64,000 nt of DNA from Bathynomus jamesi (GCA_023014485.1 JAJOZX010000873.1:248001-312000); one strand, 5' to 3'; positions 19,991-32,358 are shown, counted from the first letter of the stretch. Numbers and translations: made by a program. The notes: generated from the letters alone by a model not told the origin.

Positions 19991-20289
19991 GTGTACCCAT
20001 TTATCTACCAACCAAAATTTTTTTTTATCTAACCATTAAAATGGTATATACCATTGTAATAGACAGATGAATAAAAAATATATATACTTACATCAAAATT
20101 CTCATTTACCAATGAGTTGCGGTGAAAAGGCAGACATGCTCGGATATAAAATATAGAAGGTAAGGAAAAAATGAAAATATAGAAACTAAAGCATACACAT
20201 TCATTCACACCAGCATTCACACTACATGACTAAAATTTCCACACTCGAGGCGCTTCATGCGTTATGTTATGTGTGGTGGTGCTTCCCGG
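19991..20289. other. No recognisable feature
   Basis: AT-rich, with a short ATATATAC run. Nothing supported. Confidence 0.5.
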
Positions 20290-20556
20290 CTTTGTCAAAA
20301 ATAAAAAAAGACAATCTCGAACTTAGGTACATACTTCTAACAAACCTCCTCCATTTCCAACCTACTTGCAGCCAGTTCTTGCGCATCACCCAGATCAAGT
20401 CCGCGCTTCCTCACGCAATCTTTCGCCATGTCCATTCACCTCCTTGTCGGCCTCTCTCTCCTCCTTCGACCTTCGCAAACTCTTTTATACACTCTTTTCA
20501 CAATTCTGTCATCTTCCATTCTTTCAACATGTCCAAACCACCTTAACACACAAGGC
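20290..20556 (-). pseudogene. LINE reverse transcriptase, extreme C-terminal remnant
   Basis: On the minus strand from 20556 the frame reads VLRWFGHVERMEDDRIVKR followed by an Arg-rich GRRRRERPTRR and, after a TGA (probably a lost Trp codon), MDMAKDCVRKRGLDL. The LRWFGHVERM block is the signature of the C-terminal tail of many LINE polyproteins, different from LINE-A, B and CR1 here. No RT core remains. Confidence 0.7.
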
Positions 20557-21080
20557 CATATCCAGAGCATGAGAAAAGGGGGCGTTACAGTGTTGGGCAA
20601 AATGCGCACGGCAAAGCTGCGCGCCCTTCTAGGGGGGGATCCGGGGGCATGTCCCCCGAAATTCTTTTAATCTTATTGTTCAAAAGAGTTGTTTTTAATT
20701 ATTGGTCTAAATATTTACCAAAAGAGTTGTTTATAATAATTATTAGTCTAAATATTTATTCACTCCCGTCCAACAATACTGTTTTGCTACCCCGTAAATG
20801 ATTACCACAATGTGAAGCAGCAGAAGTGAGTAGGTCAGCTGGGTGAAGGTGATCTGAGGAGCTACATACATCATACATCAAAAGATATGGCAAATTCATT
20901 ATACTACATCATTAAAGATAGGTAGCTGTCCAGCGCTACTTTGAAGACAATTTTAGTGGGTAGGTTAAAATAGTTTTTTTTTTGTATTTGTATATGATCA
21001 CAGATAACACAAATCAAATCAAATGTATATGTTGATGCATATTGCATATATATACTCATATGCTCATATATACTCACATA
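20557..21080. other. No gene; possible element remnant
   Basis: Contains a G-rich stretch (GGGGGGGATCCGGGGGCATG near 20633) typical of dispersed element ends, then AT-rich sequence with a short duplication (CAAAAGAGTTGTTT near 20683 and 20721). Nothing coding. Confidence 0.4.
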
Positions 21081-21210
21081 TATGCTCTTATTTTATTTTA
21101 GTAGGTGGGTGAAATTTTTGTGTACGTGGGCAACTGCCCACACAGGCGGGTGGGCAGTTTCCCACGTACAGAAAGATTTTACTCACCAACTAAAATAAAA
21201 TAAGAACATA
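21081..21210. repeat. 130-bp foldback palindrome
   Basis: CTTATTTTATTTTAGTAGGT... and its mirror CACCAACTAAAATAAAATAAG pair along about 60 bp each; the centre holds GTGGGCAACTGCCCAC and GGGTGGGCAGTTTCCCAC. It lies immediately outside the left end of the Tigger-like element. Confidence 0.8.
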
Positions 21211-22724
21211 CAGGTCGCCCTCGTTTTATGCGACTTCTCTTAATACGATTTCGCTATTATGCGAAGACCATATTCTACCACCCTCTCGCTTTGTGCAAGA
21301 AAAATTCGCAATTATGCGACTGGCCGGGTTGGATGTGCGAAGCTTGTGAGGCCAATGTAGGCGCGCGCGGACTCCGCTATGCAGTTGGTGCGGGTGGAGC
21401 GGTGACACAGCCCGCAAGCTTCCCAGGGCTTCCATTTTAGGGTGAAATACCCAAGACTAGGGTCGCTTCCTCAGTCTCCTTCACTCTGTGTCGTATTGTC
21501 CATTGCTGTGTGCGGACTTACGCTACTCCTTCTCAACTTGTAGTGTGTGGATTTGCCATTACTGTTAACTTTAGTGTAATGAGTATTCAACTAAATACCT
21601 TTTTTTATGCAGGAAGGAGAGGCCTAGGGCGACTGCCCGCTAAAGCGACCCCCCACCCTCAATAGGAGAAGAAGAAAGCCAAACTCAAGGTCCAGGGTTT
21701 TCGAGATGCCTAGACACTCTGCGTTTCAAAGATTGGAGGTCACAGACAAGGAGAAAGACAAACTGAGGAAGATTGTTTCAGAGTTGACTGGTTGAATAGA
21801 TGAAAGATTGAAAATACCGATCAACTCAACACTACCCTTTTCGACTTTGGACTGTTTGGATGTGATAGAAGATTGAGGGAAATCTTTGTTTTCTGTGAAA
21901 CACAAGTTATTTATGCAGAAACTTGAAAAATATTTACAGTATTACGTCGATACAATATATGAGAAAGAGAAAACTTCATCAACTTGAGTAGTCTAAGCAT
22001 CATCATCCTGTTTGCATATACGTTTTGTGTTTCGTATTTATCAATTATTACGAAAGAAATCTTTTACAACTTGAAGAGCCTAATCATTTTCATTAATCAA
22101 TAAAGTAACATAAATATCATCAACTGTTGCCGCAAAATAGAAGTCAACATCTTCCTTCCTTGAATAATCAATTTTAAAATTAGAAAGAGCCGTTTTGAGC
22201 AGAAAATTAAGATTTGTTTATAAAAAACCTCTGAACATTTAGCTAGAACAACGTGAAAAAAGTGTTAGCAGCTGACGAGGAAGCTTCTAACAGTGGCTGT
22301 ATCCTCCAGCGCGGGACACGTCAACGCGAAGAAGAGGCGAAGACATCAAACCGAAACATCAACGCGCTGGTGGCCAAACTTCCTCAAATCTCCGTGCAGC
22401 GGGCTGTCTACGGTTGTTGTTGTTTAGCCGATCAGCCCACCCTGATCGAGCAAGCCGGCGGCACGCAGGTAACCGATCGCCGTCTCCGGAGTGGACCAGA
22501 GGTTCAGCGCACTAGTGATGTTGTGTTGTGTTCGTTGTTGTGCTAGAGCGGTACAGTCTGTCATAATGTGTTCAATTGCTTGTGGTGTGCCCTGGCACAG
22601 GTGGAAGGTGTCGTCTATGGAGTTGTCTAGTCTGTGTTTATATGTCCGTAAGTTGGGGTGATGTTCACATCGGAATCGTGCTAAGTTAACTCGATCCGAT
22701 CTGCTCAGGCTGATCTCTGACCTG

Positions 22725-24337
22725 TTAATGGGTGGCGGCTTCGTACCTAGGACCGCATTCGGACCGAGTCGTGTCAGTGCTTTGTGGGTTAGGTGTGTGT
22801 GTGTGTTTTCTGTACTGTGTGATGTCTGTGGGGTGTGGTATGGAATGGGGTATTTGGTTATAATGTCTCTCTGGTGTTACCTTAATGGTGCGAGGTGTTG
22901 GTGCATGATTGTACATGTAGTGGCAAGGGTGTTGTGGGTTAGTTGTCGCTGCTGCCATGAATTGTGTTCCCCTCATGTTTAAATGTTCCCTAACTTTCAG
23001 TATTTTTGTTTCTGTGTGCAGGTGTTCTATTGGTGTTGTTTGAATGCATCCTGTAATGATACGAAGTGCGTTGTTTTGTATTGTCTGTAAGGTGTTTATG
23101 TGTGTGTTTGAGATAATAGGTGCCCAGCATGGGCTAGCATAGTCCATAACTGAGCGAATACATTGTTTGTATATGAGTGATGTTGTTTTTTCCTGCTGGT
23201 GTCCAAAGTTTGTGCCTGTTAGTACCCTAAGCGTGTTAAATCTTGACGTACATTTGTTTTTAATGTCCTGAATGTGGTTTGCAAAAGATAATGATGTGTT
23301 GTATGTGACCCCAAGTATTTTGGTCCTGTGAGTGTGTGGAATGTTGATGTTGTTTAGTATAAGCTGTGGAATTACCTGGTGTTCTTTTGTGTTGCTTGTA
23401 AGCAAGGTGATGGTTGATTTTTTGGGTGCTCCTTTGAGTCTATTGTGTGTGAGCCAGTCTTGTATACTGTTTATGTATGTTTGTAGGTTATTTGTAGCGG
23501 TGTCGATGTTGTTGTGGGTGGATGTTAGAGTGATGTCATCTGCATATGATGATAAGGTAAACTTGTTATCTATGGATGTTGGAATGTCATGCATGTATAA
23601 GTTGAACAGTGCTGGTGAGAGAACAGAGCCTTGAGGGACCCCGTTCGGAAAAAGCTTGTTTTTGGATGACTTTGCATTAAACGTGACATGTGAGTATCTT
23701 CCTGAAAGATAGTTGCTCAGCCATCTTTAAGTGTTATTGTGCATGTTTGTGTTGAGTATTTTGTTTGTGAGAGGGAAGCGTGGGATAGCATCAAATGCTT
23801 TACTAATGTCTATTGTTGCTAATAGTGTACGTTGAGCTGGTCGTCTGGAGTTGATGCCATCCATGATGTGCTGCGTGAGGTTAGTAAGTAATGTCGTGGT
23901 TGAGTGGTGAGGTCTGAATCCATGTTGAGTAGGCGATAGTGGAATGTGTGGGTTGGTGATTTGTAAGATTAGTCTTTCTGTTACTTTGGAAGGTGTGCAT
24001 AGTAAAGTAATGGGTCTATAGGAAGCTGGTTCTGTTGGATTTTTGTTTGGTTTGAGTAGTGTAATAATTTTACCTTGTTTCCATATGTCAGGAATAATAC
24101 AGTGTTGGTATGAATATGTGCTGATATTTGTGAGAGCTAGTATTCCTTGTGGGCCCCAAGTATTTAAGGTGTATGTTAGATATGTTGTCTGGTCCAGTAG
24201 CCTTCGAATTCTTAATGTTTTTGATGATCTTAGTGGTGTGGTCTGTATTGAAGTGTGTAATGGTCGTGTCGAGTCTGCAGGTTTTCTTGTGTCTGGCTGT
24301 TTGTCTGTCTGCGTGTTTCTGGTTGTTGTCTCTGTTT
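22725..24337 (-). pseudogene. LINE-B1 reverse transcriptase, palm to C terminus
   Basis: Minus strand. Blocks in order: NSKATGPDNIS, a frameshift near 24150, YRPITLL-type region, ATIDISKAFDAIPRFPL (first catalytic Asp, near 23795), NGVPQGSVLSP and SSYADDITLTSTHNN (YADD, near 23560), then thumb and a C-terminal region with TLQTIQNNALRIITGC. A CHLCQ...EHIM zinc-like motif lies beyond the stop near 22600. The family belongs to the APE-type LINEs; clade not certain (I/jockey-like C terminus). The 5' part is displaced beyond the gypsy insertion. Confidence 0.8.
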
Positions 24338-24341
24338 AAGT
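24338..24341. repeat. 4-bp target duplication of the gypsy element (left)
   Basis: AAGT; the second copy is at 32355-32358. The uninterrupted LINE-B2 copy shows the empty site as CTGTTTAAGTGACTTATC on the corresponding strand. Confidence 0.9.
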
Positions 24342-25695
24342 TGTAGTGCCTTGCACCACAAGAGTATTCTTTATTAGTGAAAACTGCCACAAATTGGCAT
24401 GAGTGAAATATTTAAATCTAAAATAAATAAATAAATACAAGTTAAATATGTCCAGTGATCAAATTTAATTCTTAAGAATTCAGTGTGGTGTGACTAGACA
24501 TGAATGGGCTTTTAAGGATTATTTTGGCTGGTTGGTAAAATTATTAAGTAAAAACAAACTTGTGTGCAACGACAACACAAAGGACGCCACTTTACACATT
24601 ATATTCGAAATCACCCCGCCAGCAAGCAAAGTTCCTTTGTGGTATGTTTTGTGTTTATAGTATTTATTCTTTACTATTTCATATCTGTATGCAATACCGC
24701 ATACTGCAGATACTAACGCCTTATACCGTTTGCAATTAGTACTAAGATTCATACTACAAATAGTAATGTAAGATTCATATAATAAATTACTTAGGCTAAG
24801 TTAGGTCTAGGCTAAAGCCAAATTGTAACTAGCCTAACTGAGGCCTACCATAGTCTTTGTTTTAGATTAACCTCAGCTCAATATGTTGAAGAGGCAAAGG
24901 CCTGCCTATTAAATTTCATAGTTATTTTACTTTATAAGCCTATTATGTTTCACGTTATTTTCTTAGCAGATGGCCTACTAATCATTTGTAGCCTAACATA
25001 TTTCCTTTAGTCTTCCCATTCAACTTAACACAATCCCATAACCAGAATTAACTGTAATTTATCATCCACAGGTTACTGGGGCCTATATAACCTATAGTAT
25101 TTTAATTATTAATTATTGCCATTTTTTATTACTCTTTTTCTCCAAAATATTACTTACAGTATTCTTGTCTGTCTCTTTGCAGACAAGGTTGTCATTGTGG
25201 CTATTATCTTTGTTATTATTATCTTTATTATTATTATTATTATTACTATTATTATACCATTATTATTACCATATTATTATTACTGTATTATCTTTTAGTT
25301 ATTATTGATATTATCTTTGTTATTATTATCTTTGTTATTATTATTATTATTACTATACTATTATTATTACTGTATTATTATTCATTATTATAATCAGTAT
25401 TATTTTGCAGACTGTTATATATTAGCCAAACAGGCCATTATTTAATCTCACCATTATAAGACCATCAAAGTTGTTACGGGTAAAAATCCCCTTTGCATAT
25501 ACTTATTAATTGTTATTAATAAAATATAAAAATTCATATTGATTTAATAATCAGTCCTTCCCTTCATTTATTAAAATTAACTTTGCGCCGCAGTGCCGGA
25601 TGCCAATCTAGTACTTGGGCGCTGGTGACCCTGGCATATAGTTAATTATCTACGTAAACTTGTAAAGGTCTAAATAAATAAAACTGACTCTTACA
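24342..25695 (+). repeat. 5' LTR of the gypsy element
   Basis: Starts TGTAGTGCCTTGCACCACAA and ends GACTCTTACA. Contains a (TTA/TTAT)n tract at about 25200-25390 and should carry promoter and polyadenylation signals. 1,354 bp. Confidence 0.92.
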
Positions 25696-25696
25696 A

Positions 25697-25716
25697 TTGG
25701 TAACCTCCTGGAGTGA
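25697..25716 (+). promoter_or_regulatory. Primer-binding site
   Basis: TTGGTAACCTCCTGGAGTGA directly follows the LTR end (one base spacer). It begins with TGG and resembles the tRNA-Trp primer-binding site described for CsRn1-clade elements, with several mismatches. Confidence 0.7.
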
Positions 25717-25914
25717 CCAAACACCGTAATTTATGCAAAAAAAAAAAAAATTCTAAGTTTTTTCTCAATTTTTGTCAATATATTCAGTCTGCATCTATAA
25801 TTTTATTAAATTCACTAGTACAAAGCACTCACCTGTACTGGAAGTGTATTCTATTGCAAAATTATTCCTTTTATTTTGCCTTTTATAAAATTCAGCATCT
25901 TCTAAAGTTTTTTA

Positions 25915-26133
25915 TGCAAATTTACTTATATTTTGCAAACAGCCTATACGCAGACTATTTTTCTGCTAATATTGGGCTACATCATAAAAAAATTTTTTTA
26001 CTTATATTTTGTAAACAGCCTATACGCAGACTATTTTTCTGCTAATATTGGGCTACATCATAAAAAAATTTTTTTATATTTTGTAAACAGCCTATACGCA
26101 GACTATTTTTCTGCTAATATTGGGCTACATCAT

Positions 26134-26140
<7 letters not shown>
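25915..26140 (+). repeat. Three tandem ~60-70-bp repeats in the gypsy leader
   Basis: GCCTATACGCAGACTATTTT occurs at about 25943, 26019 and 26090, each followed by TCTGCTAATATTGGGCTACA and an A/T run. They lie between the primer-binding site and gag. The last copy ends in an A-homopolymer of about 30. Confidence 0.9.
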
Positions 26141-26166
<26 letters not shown>

Positions 26167-26326
26167 GTAACTTTTTGTTATTGGCATTCATAACTCAAAT
26201 TGAGTCTCATACTCAACCAAGCTTACCTGAAGCCATTATTTACATTCAACAACATTTGTTGAAATCTTGTCAGTTTGTGACACATTTTAAATTTTTTTTA
26301 GTACCTTGTAACAAATAATAGCCACA

Positions 26327-27361
26327 ATGACCAATAACAACCTAGGGTCATCCAATGGTGGTACTCCAAATTCACCACCTATAACGGACTTTCTCACAAT
26401 GTATCAGCCTACCACTCCACAATTCACCGCTGAAGAGCCTGGAATCTTTGTGAGTCAACTGCGGGATTATTTTGAGATAAAAGGAGTTACGGACCCACGA
26501 ACCAAGTTCCTTGTCACAAAGAACCTCCTGCCTACACAAGTATACAAAGTAGTGCGGGATGTAACTCTATTGCCTCCGTCTGACCAAGCTTTTGAGAGCC
26601 TCCTCAGCGAGTTAGTCAGGAGACTCGGCCAATCAGAAGAAGAGCGACTCAATGCTCTACTCAAGGACCAAGTTCTTGGGGATCAAACGCCAACAGCCTT
26701 CCTGAGACATCTGCAAGACCTGGCTGGACAGACCAATGAAGACGATAAAAACTCACCCTTAATGCGACGCCGCTTCCTCAATGGTCTCCCTACTGCCCTA
26801 CGGCCAATGCTCCGTTGTATGCCAGATGATACAGACCTCCTCACAATGGCCAAAACAGCTGATAAGATGATGATTGAAATCCACCTTGGCCAAGTAGATA
26901 ACCACACCCATCACCCCCAAATCTGTGCCACGCAGGATGACAATCTGAGTCCGGCTGCACAAGGTCTTAAAGTATCCAATGAAATTCTACGAACACTTAA
27001 AGAAGAATTTAAAGCTCTCCGAATAGAGCTAGCTAACAACAGGGAACGAGAGAGAAGTTCTTCAAGACAAGGACGACCCTCTGGTCCAATTAGAGCCTCC
27101 CAATATGAACCTGGACAACGCCTCGTTCTCCTACAACCACAGCCACCGCAAACAGGTCAGTTGGTTGCTCCTAATCCAAATCTATTAGCCTTACCTCATC
27201 CTCAATCCTCAATCCCCACTACTCAGCCCCATTCTCAACCTATTTCCTTACCACAGTCTACTGTTCATACCCCTCCTTGCTGGTATCATGAAAAGTTTAA
27301 AGATCGTGCAACGCGCTGTCTCACACCTTGCCCATGGACTCCTAACCCTCCTTTAAACTAA
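26327..27361 (+). CDS. gag: Gag polyprotein of the CsRn1-type gypsy element
   Basis: 344 codons from ATG 26327. The capsid-like region includes FVSQLRDYFEIKGVTD, TKFLVTKNLLP and SLLSELVRRLGQSEEERLNALL, matching gypsy gag. It forms the particle and binds element RNA. Residues about 200-320 are Gln/Pro/Ser rich. The C terminus carries CWYHEKFKDRATRCLTPC, the C-x2-H-x9-C-x3-C motif of the CsRn1 clade. The frame is intact. It ends at 27361; pol lies in another frame, so expression of pol needs a frameshift or separate initiation. Confidence 0.9.
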   Translation: MTNNNLGSSNGGTPNSPPITDFLTMYQPTTPQFTAEEPGIFVSQLRDYFEIKGVTDPRTKFLVTKNLLPTQVYKVVRDVTLLPPSDQAFESLLSELVRRLGQSEEERLNALLKDQVLGDQTPTAFLRHLQDLAGQTNEDDKNSPLMRRRFLNGLPTALRPMLRCMPDDTDLLTMAKTADKMMIEIHLGQVDNHTHHPQICATQDDNLSPAAQGLKVSNEILRTLKEEFKALRIELANNRERERSSSRQGRPSGPIRASQYEPGQRLVLLQPQPPQTGQLVAPNPNLLALPHPQSSIPTTQPHSQPISLPQSTVHTPPCWYHEKFKDRATRCLTPCPWTPNPPLN

Positions 27362-27608
27362 CCAGGCTGGTGTCACAGGCGTCTGACGCTACAGCCTCTC
27401 AAGCCTCTCCTCCTATCCTTACTTCAACTAACCCTACCACTACCTCATTTAACACTGTCAAACCAACACCTACGTACGCAAGTAAAGTTAAAGAATCGCA
27501 ACCTACTTATTCAACCACAGCTAATTTAATACCCCCAACTAATTCTCCAAATACAACACAAACTCCTTCCCACAGCAATACTAACCTTCTTCCACAAAAA
27601 TTTAATGA
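27362..27608 (+). other. Gag-pol junction region of the gypsy element
   Basis: Between the gag stop and the protease frame. A third frame is open through it (27370-27876) and encodes a Thr/Ser/Pro/Gln-rich low-complexity stretch similar in composition to the end of gag. Gag, this linker and pol occupy frames 2, 1 and 3, each step equal to a -1 change. Whether the linker is translated is unknown. Confidence 0.5.
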
Positions 27609-30600
27609 TTCACAACTACTGCACCACCTGGTCCAACATTCACCTTGCATGATCCACTTTCAGGCTATGCATTCCTTATTGACACTGGAGCTCAATACAG
27701 TGTTATTCCTGCAACAGCCGCAGACCGTGCAAACGGACCTTCTCCTTTCATTTTACGTGCAGCTAATTCTTCATCTATTCACACTTATGGACATCGTTCT
27801 ATTTCAGTTTCTCTTGGACTTAGACGTGTTTTCCGCTGGATATTTCTTGTCGCGGATGTATATACTCCAATGTTAGGCTCTGATTTTCTTTCTGCTAATG
27901 ATTTATTAGTCGATGTTCGTAGAGCACAATTAATTGATAATGTCACATATCTTTCAGTAATTGGTTCTCCTACCGTGCACCCCTCTTCATTATTGGCAAG
28001 TTCTCTGCCACAGTGCTCACCTGCTATAGAGCAGCTCCTAAATGAATTTTCTTCACTTACTCAACCCTGTTCTAAGGATACCCCTATTAAACACACTGTT
28101 GTCCACCGTATTGATACGGTAGGCTCACCTGTTTTCACCCGCCCACGTCGCTTAGCTCCAGATCGTCTTGCAATTGTGAGACGAGAGTTTGAACACATGC
28201 TTGAACTCGGTATTATACGGCCTTCAAGTAGCCCGTATGCCTCTGCTTTACACATGGTCCCAAAACCTACACCTGGAGACTGGCGTCCATGTGGAGATTA
28301 TCGTGCTTTGAATGACAACACGATTCCAGATCGCTATCCCCTTCCTCACTTACACGATTTTACTTCTGCTCTCCATGGCACCACAGTATTTTCACGCCTT
28401 GACTTGGTGCGAGCCTTTCATCAAATTCCTGTACACCCTGATGATGTACATAAAACTGCTATAACAACCCCTTTTGGGTTATTTGAAATGACAAAAATGC
28501 CATACGGACTGCGTAATGCGGCCCAAACTTTTCAACGCTTCATTGATGAAGTGTTGAGAGGTCTCTCCTTCACTTTCACATATGTCGATGACATTCTCAT
28601 CGCAAGTTCTTCTCCCTCAGAACATATTCAACATTTACGCTTAGTTTTTTCTCGGTTGGCAGAATATGGTGTATTGCTAAACCCTGAAAAATGTGTCTTT
28701 GCTGTAGATGAACTCACCTTCTTAGGACACAAAGTTACTTCGAAGGGCATTTCTCCTCTCGAAAATAAAGTATCTGTCATAAGGTCTTTCCCACAACCGC
28801 AAACTCAAAAGCAACTTCGCCGCTTTTTAGGGATGGTAAACTTCTACCATCGCTTCATTCCTCAGTGTGCAAACATTCTTGCACCCATAACCTCTCTTCT
28901 TCGCCAATCAAAAAGGGGCAGATCCACTGCAGTTCTGTGGAACCCCGAAGCTACCAACGCTTTTTCACAAGCAAAAGAGGCTATAGCACGAGCTACATGC
29001 CTTGTTCACCCTCAACCAGACGCTCCTCTGAACTTAGCCACTGATGCCTCTGACGTTGCCGTGTCAGGAGTGCTCCAGCAGCTTGTTTCAGGCGTTTGGG
29101 AACCTCTCGCATTCTTTTCACGCAAGCTCTCACCTTCACAAATGAGGTACAGCACTTTCGGTCGAGAGTTGCTGGCGATATACCTCTCCATCCGTCATTT
29201 CAGGTCATTCCTGGAAGGACGTGACTTTAGCATTTTTACGGATCATCGTCCGTTAATATTTGCTCTCCATTCTCAATCAGACTCTCATGCTCCTAATGAG
29301 CGAAGATACCTTGATTTTATTCTTCAATTTACTTCAGACATTCGACACATTTCAGGTTCTTTGAATGTTGTGCCGGATGCGCTGTCTCGCATCTCAGCAA
29401 TTTCTGACCCTGGACACTCTCACATCAACCTTTCAGAGATGGCTAAGGCTCAGTCCACGGATACAGACCTCCAAACTCTTATTAATTCACCCACTTCATT
29501 GCAAGTCCGCTCTTTACCAGTTGAACCCAAGTCAGACTTACTAATTTTATGTGACGTCTCGACTGAGCATATTCGACCGTTGGTCCCACAAGGGCTGCGA
29601 AGAGCTGTTTTTGCTAAACTCCATTCCCTTTCTCACCCGGGAATTAAGGCCACCCAAAAATTAATTGCAGCTAGGTTTGTATGGCCAAGTATGCACAAAG
29701 ATATCCGCAATTGGACTCGATCTTGCCTTCAATGTCAGCGTGCCAAAGTTCACCGACACACAAAGTCAGAAATTGGTACCTTTCCTTTGCCAAAGGCTCG
29801 TTTTGAGGCCATACACCTAGACATAGTCGGCCCCCTCTATTCTTCTCGAGGTTATACCTATCTTCTCACTGTCATTGATAGGTTCACAAGATGGCCAGAA
29901 GCTGTTCCTTTGACTTCTTGTACTGCTTCTGCAGTAGCTCACGCCTTTGTTTCATGTTGGGTTTCCCGTTTTGGAATACCTGCAACCATTTGCACAGACA
30001 GAGGTGCCCAGTTTGAATCGGCCTTATGGAAGGAACTCATGCTCCTTCTTGGGACTGAGCGCATCAGAACAACAAGCTATCACCCGCAATCCAATGGGGT
30101 GATAGAACGCTTCCATCGTCAACTTAAAAGTTCCTTGCGAGCCACTGATCCATCTACTACATGGGTGGACAGGCTACCCCTAATCCTACTCGGAATTCGT
30201 ACTGCTCTGAAGACTGATCTTGCATGCTCTGCAGCAGAATTAGTTTACGGTACCACACTCCGGTTACCCGGAGAATTTTTCACACCTACACCCATTAACC
30301 CCGCATGTGATCCTGCTTCGTATGTTAAGACATTACGCTCTGTTATGAAGCAAATTCGTCCCACAGCACCTAGAACTTCCACTTCACAAACTACCTTCGT
30401 TTCCCCTGATTTACAAACTTGCACACATGTTTTCTTGAGACATGATGCTCACCGCTACCCTCTTCACTGCCCCTATGATGGTCCCTTCCTTGTGCTAGAC
30501 CGTAAACCCAAAACTTTCATCATTGACAAGGTGGGCAAGCGTGAAACTGTTTCTGTGGACCGCTTGAAACCAGCATACCTTGATTTTTCTCCAACAAAAG

Positions 30601-30983
30601 ATCCTATCCTCCCTCAATCTTCTGTACCTCCACCTCAAATACAGGTACAGCAACCTATCCCTCCTCAATCTTCTGTACCTTCATCTCATATACAGGTACA
30701 GCAATCTACCCTTCCTAAATCCTATGTACCACCACCTCATCCGAGGGTACAACAATCTATCATCCCTCTTCCAATTCTCCTTCATTATCGCAACCAACTG
30801 TCTTTGAACCAGCCAGTGGCTCCATCGCACAGGCACCAAGAATCCCCTTCCCCCAATGTCCCTACTGCACCTGTAGCACCATCCATGCCTTCAGAACCAG
30901 TGCTGCAGGATATTGCCATCCAAAAGCAAACAACGACTCGTTCTGGAAGAGTCATTCGTAAGCCAGTGCGTTTTGACATTTAA
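27609..30983 (+). CDS. pol: Pol polyprotein of the CsRn1-type gypsy element
   Basis: The frame is open from 27609 (after a TGA) to 30983; numbering here is from codon 27645. Protease: [11 protein letters not shown] with the D-T-G triad at 13-15. [28 protein letters not shown], and YVDD at 313-316. RNase [13 protein letters not shown] near 465 and FTDHRPL. Integrase: HHCC module (HSLSHPG near 658; CLQCQ near 695), then [17 protein letters not shown] and the [12 protein letters not shown] block giving the DDE triad. A Pro-rich C terminus with repeated SSVP/QVQQ units ends it. No stops or lost catalytic residues seen, so the copy could be functional. Confidence 0.92.
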   Translation, partial: FTTTAPPGPTFTLHDPLSGYAFLIDTGAQYSVIPATAADRANGPSPFILRAANSSSIHTYGHRSISVSLGLRRVFRWIFLVADVYTPMLGSDFLSANDLLVDVRRAQLIDNVTYLSVIGSPTVHPSSLLASSLPQCSPAIEQLLNEFSSLTQPCSKDTPIKHTVVHRIDTVGSPVFTRPRRLAPDRLAIVRREFEHMLELGIIRPSSSPYASALHMVPKPTPGDWRPCGDYRALNDNTIPDRYPLPHLHDFTSALHGTTVFSRLDLVRAFHQIPVHPDDVHKTAITTPFGLFEMTKMPYGLRNAAQTFQRFIDEVLRGLSFTFTYVDDILIASSSPSEHIQHLRLVFSRLAEYGVLLNPEKCVFAVDELTFLGHKVTSKGISPLENKVSVIRSFPQPQTQKQLRRFLGMVNFYHRFIPQCANILAPITSLLRQSKRGRSTAVLWNPEATNAFSQAKEAIARATCLVHPQPDAPLNLATDASDVAVSGVLQQLVSGVWEPLAFFSRKLSPSQMRYSTFGRELLAIYLSIRHFRSFLEGRDFSIFTDHRPLIFALHSQSDSHAPNERRYLDFILQFTSDIRHISGSLNVVPDALSRISAISDPGHSHINLSEMAKAQSTDTDLQTLINSPTSLQVRSLPVEPKSDLLILCDVSTEHIRPLVPQGLRRAVFAKLHSLSHPGIKATQKLIAARFVWPSMHKDIRNWTRSCLQCQRAKVHRHTKSEIGTFPLPKARFEAIHLDIVGPLYSSRGYTYLLTVIDRFTRWPEAVPLTSCTASAVAHAFVSCWVSRFGIPATICTDRGAQFESALWKELMLLLGTERIRTTSYHPQSNGVIERFHRQLKSSLRATDPSTTWVDRLPLILLGIRTALKTDLACSAAELVYGTTLRLPGEFFTPTPINPACDPASYVKTLRSVMKQIRPTAPRTSTSQTTFVSPDLQTCTHVFLRHDAHRYPLHCPYDGPFLVLDRKPKTFIIDKVGKRETVSVDRLKPAYLDFSPTKDPILPQSSVPPPQIQVQQPIPPQSSVPSSHIQVQQSTLPKSYVPPPHPRVQQSIIPLPILLHYRNQLSLNQPVAPSHRHQESPSPNVPTAPVAPSMPSEPVLQDIAIQKQTTTRSGRVIRKPVRFDI

Positions 30984-31004
30984 GTGTTTTTTTTTACCCC
31001 TGAC

Positions 31005-31029
31005 AACCATGTTTTTGGGGGGCAGTACT
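31005..31029 (+). promoter_or_regulatory. Polypurine tract candidate before the 3' LTR
   Basis: TTTTTGGGGGGCAGTACT lies immediately upstream of the 3' LTR start at 31030. The G-run fits a plus-strand primer but the last bases are not purine, so the exact primer end is unclear. Confidence 0.5.
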
Positions 31030-32354
31030 TGTAGTGCCTTGCACCACAAGAGTATTCTTTATTAGTGAAAACTGCCACAAATTGGCATGAGTGAAATATT
31101 TAAATCTAAAATAAATAAATAAATACAAGTTAAATATGTCCAGTGATCAAATTTAATTCTTAAGAATTCAGTGTGGTGTGACTAGACATGAATGGGCTTT
31201 TAAGGATTATTTTGGCTGGTTGGTAAAATTATTAAGTAAAAACAAACTTGTGTGCAACGACAACACAAAGGACGCCAACACATTATATTCGAAATCACCC
31301 CGCCAGCAAGCAAAGTTCCTTTGTGGTATGTTTTGTGTAATATTTATTCTTTACTATTTCATATCTGTATGCAATACCGCATACTGCAGATACTAACGCC
31401 TTATACCGTTTGCAATTAGTACTAAGATTCATACTACAAATAGTAATGTAAGATTCATATAATAAATTACTTAGGCTAAGTTAGGTCTAGGCTAAAGCCA
31501 AATTGTAACTAGCCTAACTGAGGCCTACCATAGTCTTTGTTTTAGATTAACCTCAGCTCAATATGTTGAAGAGGCAAAGGCCTGCCTATTAAATTTCATA
31601 GTATATTTTACTTTATAAGCCTATTATGTTTCACGTTATTTTCTTAGCAGATGGCCTACTAATCATTTGTAGCCTACATATTTCCTTTAGTCTTCCCATT
31701 CAACTTAACACAATCCCATAACCAGAATTAACTGTAATTTATCATCCACAGGTTACTGGGGCCTATATAACCTATATGTATTTTAATTATTAATTATTGC
31801 CATTTTTATTACTCTTTTTCTCCAAAATATTACTTACAGTATTCTTGTCTGTCTCTTTGCAGACAAGGTTGTCATTGTGGCTATATCTTTGTATTATTAT
31901 CTTATTATATTATTGTCTATTATTATATTCTATTATTATACTGTATTATCTTTTAGTTATTATTGATATTATCTTTGTTATTATTATCTTTGTTATTATT
32001 ATTATTATTACTATACTATTATTATTACTGTATTATTATTCATTATTATAATCAGTATTATTTTGCAGACTGTTATATATTAGCCAAACAGGCCATTATT
32101 TAATCTCACCATTATAAGACCATCAAAGTTGTTACGGGTAAAAATCCCCTTTGCATATACTTATTAATTGTTATTAATAAAATATAAAAATTCATATTGA
32201 TTTAATAATCAGTCCTTCCCTTCATTTATTAAAATTAACTTTGCGCCGCAGTGCCGGATGCCAATCTAGTACTTGGGCGCTGGTGACCCTGGCATATAGT
32301 TAATTATCTACGTAAACTTGTAAAGGTCTAAATAAATAAAACTGGACTCTTACA
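31030..32354 (+). repeat. 3' LTR of the gypsy element
   Basis: Near-identical to the 5' LTR; 1,325 bp, shorter chiefly through losses in the TTA-repeat tract (about 31885-32045) and a few single-base indels. Confidence 0.92.
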
Positions 32355-32358
32355 AAGT

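Larger units (their letters stand above)
24342..32354 (+). mobile_element. CsRn1-clade Ty3/gypsy retrotransposon, nearly complete
   Basis: Two LTRs (TGTAGTGCC...CTCTTACA) enclose a leader, gag and an open 1,112-codon pol frame. TSD AAGT. The gag C terminus has the C-x2-H-x9-C-x3-C motif that marks the CsRn1 clade, and the primer-binding site resembles the tRNA-Trp type used by that clade. LTRs differ mainly by indels in TTA repeats, so the insertion looks recent. It interrupts LINE-B copy 1. Confidence 0.92.

Noticed and set aside
25927..26135. CRISPR-like array from three regular repeats
   Set aside because: Only three units without distinct spacers, inside a retrotransposon leader of a eukaryote.
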